This document shows, in pieces, positions 24,527 through 37,674 of a stretch of DNA of 64,000 nt. The stretch's first letter is position 1; every line of letters starts with the position of its first letter. A program made the position numbers and the translations under genes. The notes below the pieces were generated by a model. That model ran no database searches and was not told where the DNA came from. It saw nothing but the letters and a program-made list of their open reading frames with translations. This DNA comes from Lutraria lutraria (taxonomy: Eukaryota > Mollusca > Bivalvia > Venerida > Mactridae). The stretch is from contig OZ026847.1 of the NCBI GenBank assembly GCA_964023205.1, positions 14,143,182 through 14,207,181 on the forward strand, in the 5' to 3' direction.

Positions 24527-24820
24527 ATGTTCTTGTATTTAACAAGGTTTTTGTTTCTATCCATGTGTACGCCTGGTGGAATCTTTCCCAACCGTTATAT
24601 ATTGAAAAGTAGCCCATTGACCGTAGCTGTAGGAGCGATCTTAAACCCAAGTGAAAAAAATAAACACATTAAATTGTTCACTCACACGGGTGAAATTAGA
24701 ACTAAGTTCACCAAGAAGAAACTGATTGTAAGAAGTCTCTGGATGTCGCAGAAATTGAGATGTAACAGATACCTGAACAACTACAATGCGTGTCTCTATA
24801 TGCATTTATATGTTCTGTGA
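24527..24820 (+). other. 97-codon conserved open frame, unrecognised (unit 3)
   Basis: Frame on the strand opposite the M13 exons (CTPGGIFPNRYILKSSPLTV, then LFTHTGEIRTKFTKKK). Open in units 3 and 5, truncated by TAG in unit 2 and by an early TAA in unit 4. It could be a degraded gene fragment or chance; composition is plausible for coding, but I recognise no family. Confidence 0.25.
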
Positions 24821-26737
24821 TACATCTGATGAATACAGTCGGAAGCGCACGTTCCTTCACGTTCCCTTGATGAATTGTATACAGATTCTATCTGGATTGT
24901 TTCACTTTACTCGTGCTTTATGGTTACCATGATCAGAGTAATCCATGACTGCAGTATTGTTATTAACATTGGTCCTGGACTCTGGATAACCTGCCGCTAT
25001 CAGATACATAGATAAGCCATTAAACGCCATGAACTCGGCTAATTATAATTCACTACAATAAAATATCATTCACAGTTAAACCTACGAATATACATGTAAT
25101 TGTGATATACATGTATTAAAATTTATACCATACTACAGCATATTTCACAACTTATTCGTAAATCATTTAAATGTATATTAAGTATTTAACATTACGTACA
25201 AACGCAAGTTCCGTTTCCATGTCAACCACGTGTTGCGCATCTTCAGCTGCTGTTGTAGGATCTGCGCCGAATAATACGGCACTTTGTTGTAGAAAATGTC
25301 TGTACGCAACCATAACAAGATCATCTCGTTCTTTTAGAAAATAGTCACGTGATGGCAACCCCAGAACAGGTTGATTTATCTGTGATCAATAAATAATATT
25401 ATTGCCTACGGCCTCGGTGCAACAGTTTAAAAGTTTGACTAATCAACAAATATCCATGAAATAACTGTATACTGTCTCAATAACAGGGGGATCTCACTGT
25501 TTAGAATACAGTTGATCTTGTAGCATTTACTTTTAGTTTTGCATCATAACATAATTTATACTGATTTTATGTACACAATTTGCGTCATAATAAAACCTTC
25601 TCTGTTGTTAATATCTGCTTTACCACTGTATCTTACTCAGTATCCTCATGGGCAATATGGCTTACACGATGGTTTCTGAATAAATTTCTTCAAAACATCA
25701 CTAGACATCAATTCATACACAACATAGGGTTGTGTTTTAGAAAACTTGCTCAAGAAACGGTCTTTTATTATTACATTTACAATTGCGTGACCCTATAAAA
25801 ACGGACGATACATTTTGACAAATGAATGCAAACTTTAGCATTCAAGTAATGTTACGATAAAGCAACGTATGTCTGATTCAAAGAACCCAAGGCATTACCT
25901 TGATAGCGTACTGGCTTGTGTTCAACGTGAACTCCTATATTTAATATTACAGTTTTCCCACCAGCTGTTTTATAAGACTTTAAAAACAAGGTCTCGGAGT
26001 TGTAAGAATCGGCATCCCAGTTACCACCAGGGTTTGACATACTAAGTACCGGCCAGCCTCTTAAATCTTCCATCACATGTTGCATATAGATCAGTCCAGT
26101 ATCCTCAATCATTGCCAAACTATGTACATAATATTATGCTGCATTAAAGGTACGTTATCATTGTCTTTGTGTGTCTTTCTTACTGGGTAATAACCGCTTG
26201 GACGTTTTGTAACATTTGTTTTTGTTTTCAGAAACTGTATGATAGTTTAGCATTCCCTAGCTATCATTCGTTCGGATTTATTAATTTAACATGTACATTT
26301 CTTCTGTATGCTTCCATGTAAAGTCTGGATTACCTGCCCTTGACACTACATGAAGAAATATAAGGCAAGGAAATCATAACATACAATATCCATGCAATGT
26401 ACCCCAGTTTCAGCCTTACTGTACTTTATTTATATGTTAATAAAACGTGAACATTCGATCATCCATGAATGACATTAAGGTGGATCATTTGAAATATTAA
26501 ATTTGATGTTTTAGGTTAACGGATATCATTCTGAAGTTGCACCCCTTTAACTAAGGTTTAAACTTGATATTTATCATTAAAATATAATAAAGAATACGTA
26601 CTTTCATTAACACACGCCTGATAAAATATCTTTGCTTTTGCTGTTGCTTCTAGCTCACCTTGCTGAACATCTTCTTCTAGTAATACTGCAATAAATTATG
26701 ATCGAAACCGATGATCATCGGCTTGTTTAAAGACTGA

Positions 26738-26913
26738 GTCAAACCTTTTGTTAGTGGTCAACTCCGAATAAGGGCCACCTAGTTAATAGATGCCATTGAT
26801 TAAAAAACAGTCATTGATTATTTAGAACAAAATGACCTCCAATAAAGGTCACCTGTCAATAAAGGCCATATTATATATTTCCTAAGGGCGGCCTTTGTTC
26901 ACAGGTTTGACTG
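26738..26913. mobile_element. Pogo/Tigger-style MITE between M13 exons 4 and 5 (unit 3)
   Basis: Fuller copy (176 bp) with GTCAAACC at the left and GGTTTGAC at the right, and internal AATAAAGGCC/GGGCGGCCTTTG arms that can pair. Confidence 0.6.
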
Positions 26914-28005
26914 TATATCAATGTCGCAACGTTGCCTTTTAAATGTTGCTACCACCTTTAAATCTTCTGCCTATAAAATGTCGCAATTTTAAAGTTAATT
27001 ATTTCCCAAGTTGTCTGCCTAAACTGTTCGGGCGGACTTTAATCGTATGCAGTATATCCTCCACTAGCGACCACAATTCAAAACTTTCATGTTTACAACC
27101 ACTTATTTCCGGATCGATGTTCACTATTTCAAATACATTTAAACTTGATAACACAAAACATATACTAAAAAACATGACTTAGGCCAATCTTCATTGTCAC
27201 AAAGATGGTCGTAATATCTAGGTTGAACTGTGTTTCAGGCGATATGTCAGATTTGATCTAATGTAACTTACATTTAATTGTGGTGGCTACATCTTCTCGT
27301 AGTTCAGAAAATGCCGAAATAGAACCCTGATCGTCCGGAATTAGACGGTTCTTTATCCATGACCCACATGCAAAGTTGTAGAAGTCGTCGCACGGATCAA
27401 TGGTAACATCTATAGCACGTCTCACTTGTGCGGCTGTCAAACACGTACATTTTTATATTATCAATATTCGAACATAACACCAGGTCGCAACGTACACTTC
27501 CTTTAAGGTTAGTATGACCACTTAAAAGAAGATGAAACATATATTATAAATGTACGAGTATCCTTTCTTTATTTTTTGTACTTTCGTTTTACTATGTTCC
27601 TTTTAAGCAATGTTTTAGCTCTTTTTCCGCGTTGAATCTCGATTGCGCGCGATATGAAACAACGGAAAAATCGATGAGTTAAGTAATGGTGTCCTGTATG
27701 TTATGAAAGAAGTCTTAATTGTGTTCAAGTGTGCGACGTATGTGTGAGAAGTATTGTGTTCAATGGATAGAAGGCCGAAGGGGTAGTTAGCGATACAGTG
27801 GTGTCCCTGACTAGTAATCAATAGCCACTCACCGCTGCGATTTCAGATCACACCAAAAAAAAAAAAATCACATGTTGTCCAACATGCTCATGGTATGTCG
27901 GTGATTTTACCGAGGTTTAGCCTGGGGTCGTCCTCCACCGTTTACAGCTGGAAAGTCACTGGATTATTGTTTGTGCGATATCTAAACCCAAGACATAGAT
28001 ATAAA

Positions 28006-28191
28006 GTCAAACCCTCGTTAACGGTCACTTCTAAATAAAGGCCGTCCTGTAAATAATTAATTATTTAGAACAAAATGACCTCTTGATGAAGGCCGTATGT
28101 CAAGAAAGGCCGTATGTCAATAAAGGCCGTGTGTCAATAAAGGCCGTATTTTGTCTTTTACAAGGGCGGTAGTTGTTCACAGGTTTGACTG
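28006..28191. mobile_element. MITE with internal GGCCGTATGTCAA tandem (unit 3)
   Basis: Same element and internal tandem as unit 2. Confidence 0.5.
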
Positions 28192-28602
28192 CATGTAGAA
28201 GGCACGCGATTAAACTACATTGATCTAGGCATGGACGATATAACATACCTGCTAGCACACAGACTTCTGTTATACAAACATCACTATATGCTGGGGTATC
28301 TGTTTAAAGAACAATACACATTCATTATCATGTTATTTCTGCAAAGCTTTCTATTCTTGTTTATGTTCTTATGTGAAATGTTCACTAACATGGCCAAAAT
28401 CAACAGCCTCTTTCGGAAATCAGTTAACAAATGCCAAATTTTATATAAAATGTACACGTTTCAAAACATTAATGTTTTATATTATATATGTATGATTTCT
28501 CTATTTAAAACGTAAGAAAAATAAAATACAAGTATATATAATCACTCAATAATTTCTGATGAATACAAATGTAGCTCTAAACATCTGAAGACATTTTACG
28601 TA

Positions 28603-29263
28603 CAGTCGAAACTCGTTATATCGAAGTTCGTTGGACTTACCAAAATACTTCGATATAAACGAACTTCGATATAGGAATTTCGATACCCGTGTTTACATTT
28701 TAGAGCTAAAGTCAGTGTGTCGTAATAATAACGTAATCGTGTTATTTAGCGTACGGGATTGTAACGGGTTATACGAATACGGCATTTATACTGGTACTTA
28801 TACGGGTACTTTCGATATATTTATTTTGCTATAGGGATACATTTCAAATATGCATAAGATAGTTTTAAATGTGCGTATAGCAGCATTAGTAATAATTTGT
28901 TTCATCAACGAAAAGTTTGTATCAGTTTTATAATCGTGAGAATGGACACTAACTTGTTTAAACTGCTGTCAATAATTAAATATCGATTATAAATTGTAAG
29001 TGTTTGTTTGCGGAAAAGGTGCGAACATTTCTTTTGTAAGTTGGCGACATAATTGGTTCGACATAGATGGTCACTTTATAATTGAAAATATTTGGTTCGG
29101 ACCGAAAATCTACTTCGATGTATAAAAATATCGAGAACCACGAATTCGATATACGTGCGTTTTTTTAATATGTAATAAGAAGGATAAAAATCGGGACTAT
29201 ATCTTTACTTCGATATAAGCGGGATTTCGATATAAGCGATTTCGATATAATGAGTTTCGACTG
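28603..29263. mobile_element. 661-bp TIR element inserted at TA (unit 3 only)
   Basis: Starts CAGTCGAAACTCGTTATATC and ends with the near-perfect inverse (GATATAATGAGTTTCGACTG). TA is present on both sides (28601-28602 and 29264-29265), and the other units show the uninterrupted site, ATTTTACGTATATGGATACG in unit 4. Subterminal TTCGATATAA motifs recur many times. No transposase frame, so a non-autonomous member of the Tc1-mariner/pogo style. Confidence 0.85.
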
Positions 29264-29581
29264 TATATGGATACGCACATGCTATTCATTCCAATAAGTG
29301 CGATAAGGCATGTGATTTGTGGAGAGACCTTATTCCGTGTGTACAGAGAACAGTGAATTAATACAAGAACTTTCATGATGCACTGAAAATAATGTACATA
29401 AATAAATGACCATAGTACTTAGCTACAGAGCTGTATATAACGTAAACTATTACCTGTTGTTGTAACGTTTTGTAGTACGAGTTTCTTTTCGAGTATCGCC
29501 AATTCATCTTTCAGTTCTGAAATCCGAGTAAATCAATTTGTCATATTTGTCATTAAACAATGTTCATAGAGGTAAATTATA

Positions 29582-29640
29582 GGAGCTGCGGTCGTGGTCT
29601 ATTGATTAGCACGTTGGGCTTGTAACGACAGGTCATATCC
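29582..29640 (+). repeat. tRNA-like SINE relic (unit 3)
   Basis: Same element as at 12841, with GGTCTATTGATTAGCACG in the box A position. Confidence 0.45.
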
Positions 29641-29914
29641 ATATATTTATGAAAATGTCACAAAAAAGTGGATTTTCCTTGAATTCCAAAATCAATAGAT
29701 ATAGGGTACAAACATGTTTATGGAGTGATAGATTCGTCTAGTAAAATATATACACGGTTATAGTGAATACGGATATAGTTAATAATCAGTGTAGTGCTAC
29801 ATTTACGAGTACAAGACTCAAGTATTTATAAACCCCAAACAGGCGTTTCTTTAATTCATTGTCACGTATATAGTACCGTTAAATGTCAATTGCGTTTAAA
29901 CAATTTCATACATT

Positions 29915-30890
29915 TCTTTTAGGATAGTTCTCCTACATTTTTCATGGGATTTTGACGAAACTTTCAGACATGTTGTTACCAAGAACCCCCGCACATATAT
30001 TCCGGATTTTGTGATTCGATCATTTTACGGAATTATGACCCTTTGTTTATTTTGTGCGATTGTAATTCTATAACGAAATAATCTTGAATCCTTCTTTTCT
30101 CAAGGGATTTTGATAAAACTTTCATGGAATTACATTTGTATTGTTACCAAGATACCCAATGCATGTTGTAAAGGTTTATGATTCCATAATGTTTGACGGA
30201 ATTATGGCCCTTTGTTTATTTTGTGCTTAATTATGTAATATATATAATACTTATTTGTTTGCAACTACAAATGTACTTCTATATAATTTCTCAAGGGATT
30301 TTGACCAAACTTTTATAGAACTATTGTCACCAATTTCCCCAACACACGTTGTGCGGATTTTGTGATTCGGTCATTTTTTGAAGATTTGTGGCCCTAAGTT
30401 TATTTTGTTCCCAAAATATTTCTTCTAAGATACTACTACTACATTTATCAAAGTCTTTGATAAAACTTTCACAGACTCATTGTCACCAAGAAACCCAGCA
30501 CATATATTCCGGGTTTTGTGATAGGATTGTTTTGGGCGGATTTATGGCCCTTTGTTATTTTGTGCATGTGTAGTAGAGAAATACTCTTTTGTGCACAACT
30601 CCTTCTAAAATGTTCAAGGGATTTTTACCAAGCTTTGATAGAACTATTGTTACAATGTTTCCCAGCATATATTGTCAAAGATTTGTCGGTCACTCATTTT
30701 TAGCAGATTTATGGCCTTTTCTACCAAACTGTGCAGAGGTTGTCATGATGAACCAACATATGAAGTTTGATGATTGTAGGCTGAATCATTTTGATTTTAT
30801 AGGCAATGTTAAATTCTGGTACACAAAAACAAACAGACAGACAGACAGCCCAAAATAATAGGCCCCTCATCTATCGATACGGAGGGCATA
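29915..30890 (+). repeat. Degenerate tandem of about 150-bp units ending in a CAGA microsatellite (unit 3)
   Basis: Same array as in unit 2, with scattered indels. Confidence 0.7.
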
Positions 30891-30940
30891 AATATGTATT
30901 ATTGTCAATTAAGCAGGCTATGATATAAATTTATTCAAAA

Positions 30941-31076
30941 TGTACAATTAATTAAAACACTTATATTGCAGATAATATCTTGTGTGACTAGGTTACTAGT
31001 CCTAGAAATAAGGAAATTTATGTAGGCTAGTACAGAAGATATTATCAGCAATATAAGTGTTTTAATTAATTGTACA
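30941..31076. mobile_element. Fold-back element with 40-bp inverted ends, below TRIM copy 3
   Basis: The clearest copy: 40-bp ends with one mismatch (TGTACAATTAATTAAAACAC arms), 136 bp in all. It lies where the TRIM 3' UTR or terminator region would be. Confidence 0.7.
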
Positions 31077-31301
31077 ATTTGATTCACACATTTATTAATA
31101 AAAAACAAAACTGTACATATACATTTATGTAAATGTTATTTACATTACATAATAGTCTATTCATTAAAAAGAAATAATATTTCAACATAAATTCAAAATG
31201 AAAGTTTATCATGATTGCATAAAAACATTATTGTATTACGAAATATCCTAAATATTCTTCCTGCTTTATGTAACATTTTGATTAGCAGTGATTTGTTCTG
31301 C

Positions 31302-34300
31302 TTATTTCAGTTCATACATTTTCACAACGTCACTGTAGTGCATGGTAACAAAGATTGTATTCAGTTCCTGATGAAAACACATTGAACGTGGATGTTCTAA
31401 TCCATATACTTTCTTCACAACTACACCACGTTTCTTCCCATCCTCACTGTATTGTACCACATTATGAGACGCATACCCAGCTGCAAACATGTTTCCTCTA
31501 CCATCAACACATACACCATCTACATCTTGTATGTCAGTGTCTGTTACAGTAGACAGATAATTTCCCATTCCATCAAAAAACACAGGTCCGTTGTACCCAC
31601 CTCCAACAAACATTCTGTTTCCTCTTGCATTCAATGTAACATGTTGACTTCTATGGAACAGTTTATTTCCAGCTTTATCATATGTAATGGTCTTCAATAG
31701 AGCACCAGTCATATCATAAACATACAGTGAATTATCATAATCTGTTACATAAAGTTTACCATCATTGAAAGCAATACCATAACAATCATGAGACATTTTA
31801 ATTTGCCTTGTAGTTGCCATCTTGTTATTAATGGAAACAAACTGGATCTTATTGCCAGAACAACACGCAACAGCAACTTCATGTTTACTGATACAACATA
31901 CACCACGTGGTGCAGAATCTAAAGAGCAAAAGTCAACATCTGACATATTATGTAGATCAATACGTTTTAGTTTGTTATTGTTAAAATCTGTAACAAGTAG
32001 TTGGTACTCATGTGTCAGACAGCATCCTAAGGAATGACATTCATCACTATCACCAGTCATTTTTATGTTTATATCTTTGCTTCCCTTGATTTTGTAGAGA
32101 TCATGTTTCTGTATTACACGCTTTGGTATACTAGTATCATGTTTCTGCACTTGACCAATACATTGTAAACCTTTGATATATTCCATCAATGATTGGTTGG
32201 GAATAAATGATATGTGTGTGTTTGTATTATGCTGTGACTGTTTGTTCTTCTCACAGTCTGCTTCTTTTATATTTTCTTGAGCCATTTTTGAACAAACAAA
32301 TCGTTGAGCTCGGTTTCCCCCTGATTGCTGTAGTTTGTCATCTGTCGTCTGTAAATCTTGACGTATTCTGTCACCTTTGTGTTTTTCTTCCAGAATTTCT
32401 TTTTCCAGTTTCTTGTACTCAGCTTCTACTTCATTCTTTGATGACTCAGCAATTTTTCTAATGATGGCTTCTAAAGCTTTCTGAAATGTTGTCACTTTGT
32501 CAAGAGTTTCTTTCTTTGCTTCGTTTAAAGCTTGAAGTTGGGAATCCTTAGATTTACTCTGTGTTTCCATGGAAACCATCAAATATGTAAGAAGTCTGTG
32601 TGTCTGTTTACAGTCAGATAACTTGAATAGTGTGTCAATCATATCTGGTACTGAGTGAATGTTGCTGTCTTGACAAGATCTGAAATAGTGATATTTTTAT
32701 TAAACCAACTATTTAAACGAAATGCAGATCTTATAATCAATGGACTCGAAATTATCGTATCATTCCTTTTCAGTGAGTTTAACGCTGTTTAAGTAATATT
32801 TCAGCTCCATGGCGGCCGGTTCACCTAACAAATTTTCCAGGACTGTTTATTTACCAGTACTAACTCGTCCTGCAACAAGAGCCACTAACAGTTCCACATT
32901 TGGACAAAAATCGACATTTCTTTCTTCAATTTTAGTAGACGGATGGGTAAGACCTGACGCGGCCAGAATTCGAACCTCAAGTGTTGTCATGTAACAAGTC
33001 CAGCGCACTTACTACTCGACCACGGCGGCGCCTTTATTTCGCCAAATATCCCAATTAATCATTATCAGTTGTTCCAAACGAAAGCAATCGTTAATAAAAT
33101 GAACAATTTCATGAAAATGTAATGATTGAAGAGCAAGCTATAAGTATATATACAGAACATGCATGTTTAAATATTTATTCATACAAACTACGATAAATGT
33201 GTACATTATCTATATACAAAACTATTGTTTGTCATATGCAAGACATAAAGTAAAGGTCTTCCGGCATATTGAAATGCATATCTTCTAACTAAGACGATCG
33301 AATAATGTGTAGTTCCATGTAAACTCGTTCAGTAGGTAACTCGTCCAGGAATCGGTTAATTCACCCCATAGTCAACCTTTTCCCAACTTTCATTACTATA
33401 TTTTTTATTCATCATATACTGTATGTTTATGTATTTGATAGAGTATTTTAGATACAACATGTTTGTGATATTTTGCTCACTCGTACCATCAACGAATCCA
33501 ATTGTTCAGTGTAATTCAATCCTTGGTATAATGGGTATTTTTGCTTAAGTATGTACAAATGGAATGTTAAAAGATCCGTTGTGTATACAAGAAATTAAAT
33601 ATATTATATGGTTGTATTTTAGTGTATCATGCAAGTGTGTTTTATATGCAAAGATTAAAGTGATTTTGGTGATATTTTTTATTACTTACACAAAACTGGG
33701 ACCAATATACACAGCGCAAAATAAAACAAAATGTTAAAACTATCCCTTTGGGAAATAAATTTATTGTGCGTACATTGAACATATAGTTATTCGTACTTTG
33801 CATTTTCCATGATTTGTAAAATGAATAAATTGCTGTATAATGCATTGTAAACTTGAATTGTTATTTAATCAATGGTATAAATATCAGCCTGATTGACAAA
33901 TAAACCCATTGCTTAGCGGTTATTGGATGAACACCTGTACATTCAAACCTACATGTGTTAGCGGTCATCCCCTAAAACTGCCTATCCTTTGAATAAAGAC
34001 CATTCTTTCAAAAACCTTCATTGATTATCTAGAACAGAATTACTTCCGAATAAATGCCAACTGTTAATATAAGCCGTATTATCTCCTTTCCAAGGATGGC
34101 CTTTATTCACAGTATTGACCGAATGAAGACTTGTCAATGCCTCTGCACATAAATCAGTCATGATTGAATTTGATATTTTCAATTAACAAATGCTACAGAT
34201 TAGTCCTAAATTTTGACCTTCTGTGGTGTATATGTATAAGATTAATAAATACTCACTTGTGATCTTTGACGAAACAAGCACTACATCCAACAACATCGTG

Positions 34301-34600
34301 ATATTCACAATACATATCTATCACTTTACTTCTGTGAATACTGCATCTTTCTGTAGGAAATTCTGTCGGTACTGATTGTTGATTGATCGCTTGGTTTGCT
34401 TGACTGACATCCGTAAGATTGTGACCTTTCAAGGCAGGGAACCGTTTATGTATATCCGTGCAGAATTGACAACAATATCCATAACATTGTACACAGTACT
34501 TTACAGCTTCTACTGTCTTTTTGTCTTCTGCACACGCAGTACAAACGAAATCAAATGTTTCCTCAGACATTTTTATCTGAGAACGTCCTCCCGACGCCAT
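31302..34600 (-). CDS. TRIM-like B-box/coiled-coil/NHL protein, copy 3 (complete, 573 aa)
   Basis: Exons: 34257-34600 and 31302-32679, same lengths and phase as copy 2. All zinc-binding Cys and His of both B-boxes are present. Differences from the sister copies lie in the coiled coil (THRLLTYLMV, EVEAEYKKLEKEILEEKH) and mainly in the propeller (DSDECHSLGC, TDFNNNKLKR, SAPRG, GNKIQF, TDYDNSLY, NGPVFFDG, DIQDVDGV, TMHYSDVV), with no frameshift or stop. The stop is followed by GCAG, so the AATAAA that overlaps the stop in copy 2 is lost here (AATAAG). The intron, 32680-34256, carries a tRNA-derived SINE relic and a MITE relic. The gene sits in the second intron of M13 copy 3. Function is by family only: a RING-less TRIM-like adaptor of unknown ligand. 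Confidence 0.92.
32933..33032 (-). repeat. tRNA-derived SINE head (unit 3)
   Basis: Same element as in unit 2 with a few changes (GTCGAGTAGTAAGTGCG on the minus strand). In the TRIM copy 3 intron. Confidence 0.6.
33951..34123. repeat. MITE relic in TRIM-3 intron
   Basis: Same position and content as the unit 2 copy, with a better left end (TTCAAACCTACATGTGTTAG). Confidence 0.45.
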
Positions 34601-35563
34601 TCTTAAGTTCGACTTTAAACCCTACTTTCGATTTCAGACGCTTGACGGAAGTTTTAATTATCTGGTTCCTGTCATGGATTGGTAATGTAAGGGAAACAAC
34701 CTGTATTGTCTTCATTTATCAGATATGAATGTACCCCAGAGTTATCTGTATGAGTCGATGAATTAAGTCAGTTACCCACCAACAAGCGTTCAAGGAACAT
34801 GGAGTCAAACGGGGGAATCGGCACGAGAATGTGACAAAAGATGAAATCAAATTTGGACTCAATGCAGGAGGTGCTATTTATGACCTCAAAAACATATTTC
34901 CAATTGGAAAGATTTTCACGGTCGATATAGATTACAGATATAATACTCACGTTTGCATTAAGATAGCATGCGCTCAAGAAGAGTTGAACATTATTTTAGC
35001 GTACAGGGATAGGAAAACGCTTATTAAATATATAAGGTAAGCGCTTTCATTTTTCATGGAGTACTTGACGGGGCTAGCGGCAGTTACCGAAGGTAAGAAC
35101 AAATAGAACCACGTTTAAGTTGAGTGAGCATTGGGAATATAAGAGCCAATATAATACCAAGGACTAACATGTTTAAAGTATAAAAGTCCTTAATACTACA
35201 AAATATGAACTCAATAACCAAAATATTTCCAAGGCGATAAAAAATCCCACTTAAATTAATCCCACTATAGCTGCACTGAGGTTCCCAAAAACACACAGTG
35301 CGCCATTTAACGGAATTGTTTCGACATTTAGCGGCGGAAAAATTTGTGACATTTAACCTTAAATTGTAACAGTCTGTCTAACGGCAGAACATTTTGCGAC
35401 ATTTCCCGGCATTGCGACATTTAACGGTGCTACAAGGGTAACAATCATGTAATGAAACATTGATATAATGTGAAGTAATAAATCATGTCTCCAGGAATCA
35501 TGCGTAACCATGATCTGCTGTAAAGTTACAAGAACTCTGTATATTCTTAAATATTTACTTTAC
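34601..35563 (-). promoter_or_regulatory. Presumed TRIM copy 3 promoter region
   Basis: As in unit 2; the block above the ATG reads AACTTCCGTCAAGCGTC. GACATTTARCGGC repeats at about 35320-35425. Confidence 0.3.
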
Positions 35564-36272
35564 CTTCCTTTTCACTCTCGGAGTATTTTACTATCACTAA
35601 CACAGTAATTACTAAGCCAATGACAACCATAACCAACAAACCAAGTAAGCATATCATTTTCCCGCCAATTTTAAAACGAGGCTTTCTGATCGCTTTCCTT
35701 TCATCTTCTTCGTGATCATTTACTTGATATTTCCTGAAACACATGCATTAAAATTATGATAGATCCTTTGTAGATATCATTACAAGCAATTGTAACAGTG
35801 ATATTCTAATCCATGACGGTCTAGCGTATTAAATGCTAATACTTATGCAACTATTATTAATTCTACTTGGCTCGTATTTTTCGCGCGTATTGTAGATTAC
35901 AAAAATGTTGGAAAACATGAAATGTACGGATGTGTAATTTGACCATTTTATATTCGTCAACTTAAAGAGAAGAAGTTATGCAAAATTACCAACGATAAGT
36001 TTTACAAATCTTAAAACCCTAGTTCAGATGCGCTTCAGTGGAAAGAATTTCAACCCGAGAAGGATATCTTATAGATTAAAACCTGGTTCAGCGGAGCAAG
36101 ACAAGTATGTAAAGCTATTTACTTATACATCGAGGGAATAATTTAAAACTAATAAAAGTTTATAACCTCATTAAGAGTATATAACGTAATAAAATCAAAT
36201 ATGTTTTTATACAAAATCGAATAAATCTTATTTCTGCATGTTGATCACATGATACGTTTTATCCGCACACTA

Positions 36273-36432
36273 CAGTACAACCTCTGTAGAGCAACACTCT
36301 GTGGGAGCTGCAAATATTGGCCGTTGTTACAGAGGTTAAATCTATAGTAAATATCAGTTTAGGGAAACTTTGCAGGTGTTGTTATAGAGAGGTTGTTGCT
36401 CCATAGAGGGCCGCTCTGGAGAGGTTGTACTG
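36273..36432. mobile_element. 160-bp MITE in the M13 copy 3 first intron
   Basis: Perfect CAGTACAACCTCT / AGAGGTTGTACTG type ends, TA at the left. Shared with unit 2, absent in units 1 and 4. Confidence 0.7.
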
Positions 36433-37010
36433 CAATTAAACGTGCTAAGTTCTAAGACACGAGTATTTTGGTGGTTATTTGTAATTTTGATACATGATTG
36501 AACGATTTTACCGTCTACCAATATACAGACGTAAGGCCAGAATGTATTACAAAAAACACACTCATATTTTTCAGGTCTCAGCTGGCAATGATTTGTATCT
36601 TGCACGATTTGAGCCCACGTTCTATCCGGACAGCCTTAATATGAAGTACTAGAAGTGATCATACTTGTAAAGTACATATCAGAAAATGTGTGTAATACTT
36701 TGTTCCGATATGGAATACCTAAGGTTGTTAATTATAACAGTAAACATATTATCAAAAATGTTATACTGACATAATTGTTGAAAGTAAACAAAATAAACAA
36801 TCACAGAATGTCGTGATTGGCTTTACAAATGATATTCTTTGTATTACCCCTAAAAAATAAAATCCCACCTGCTTGAATCCATCTTATATTTCCAATATTC
36901 ACAGCATCACAGTTAAAAAAGTATAATCTGTAACGCTTGTAAATTTAGATGTCGAAATATACTCACATCGAACATATGTGTTAATGTAAATATGTCTCGG
37001 GTTATATACT

Positions 37011-37027
37011 GGGGTGGGGGAGGGGGG
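37011..37027 (+). promoter_or_regulatory. G-rich tract upstream of the M13 copy 3 start
   Basis: GGGGTGGGGGAGGGGGG about 130 bp 5' of the ATG at 36882. Confidence 0.3.
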
Positions 37028-37197
37028 CTTCAATCATTTCAATCATCTGAATCATTGATTTTACACCAGTTTTATAGTATATCTTATGAAATAGTCTCAA
37101 CAGCCACGTACTTTAAATTTTTCTTACTTAGTTAAGCGTACATTTACACAGCAAGAGTACCTTACGCAAATCTCAAATCTAGACAAGAACACTTCAA

Positions 37198-37674
37198 TAC
37201 ACTTCAGTATAATAACCACTACATTATAATAACCACTACATAATAATAACGATTTCAATATTATGATTATCAACCATTTCATTATAAAAACCAAAACATT
37301 AGAATAAACACTTCATCATAATTACCACTACATTATGATAACAACATCATTATGACAACCATGGCATTACAATAACCACTACATTATAATAACCACATCA
37401 TGATAATCACTTCATTATCATAATTATCAACCACCACTTTTTAATAATCACTACATTATAATAGCCACTACATTATAATAGCTACTGCATTATGATAGCC
37501 ACTGCATTATAATAACCGCTACATTAAAATAACCACTTCATTATAATTACCACATTATAATAACCACCACAGTATAATAATCACTACATTATAATAGCCA
37601 CTGCATTATAATAACCACTGCATTATGATAACCACATCACTATGATAAGCGCTACCTTATACTAACCACATTAT
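37198..37674. repeat. 17-bp minisatellite, 0.48 kb
   Basis: Same array with a single copy of the 133-bp block that is triplicated in the neighbouring unit. Confidence 0.9.

Larger units (their letters stand above)
23744..36882 (-). pseudogene. M13 (neprilysin/ECE-like) peptidase copy 3, N-terminal half only, disrupted; hosts TRIM copy 3
   Basis: Exons: 36869-36882, 35564-35733, 29454-29516, 28249-28266, 27272-27433, 26602-26685, 25899-26114, 25200-25379, and a damaged exon 8 at about 23744-23958. Exon 6 has two lesions. Its acceptor reads GG at 26115-26116 where the other copies have AG, and an 8-nt deletion at 25923/25924 removes the part that reads VDVDRRN in copies 2 and 4, shifting the frame (exon 216 nt). 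Exon 7 is open and well conserved (INQPVLGLPSRDYFLKERDD). Exon 8 has an in-frame TAA at 23758-23760. A 661-bp transposable element sits in the intron between exons 3 and 4. No catalytic half is present before the minisatellite. Confidence 0.85.
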
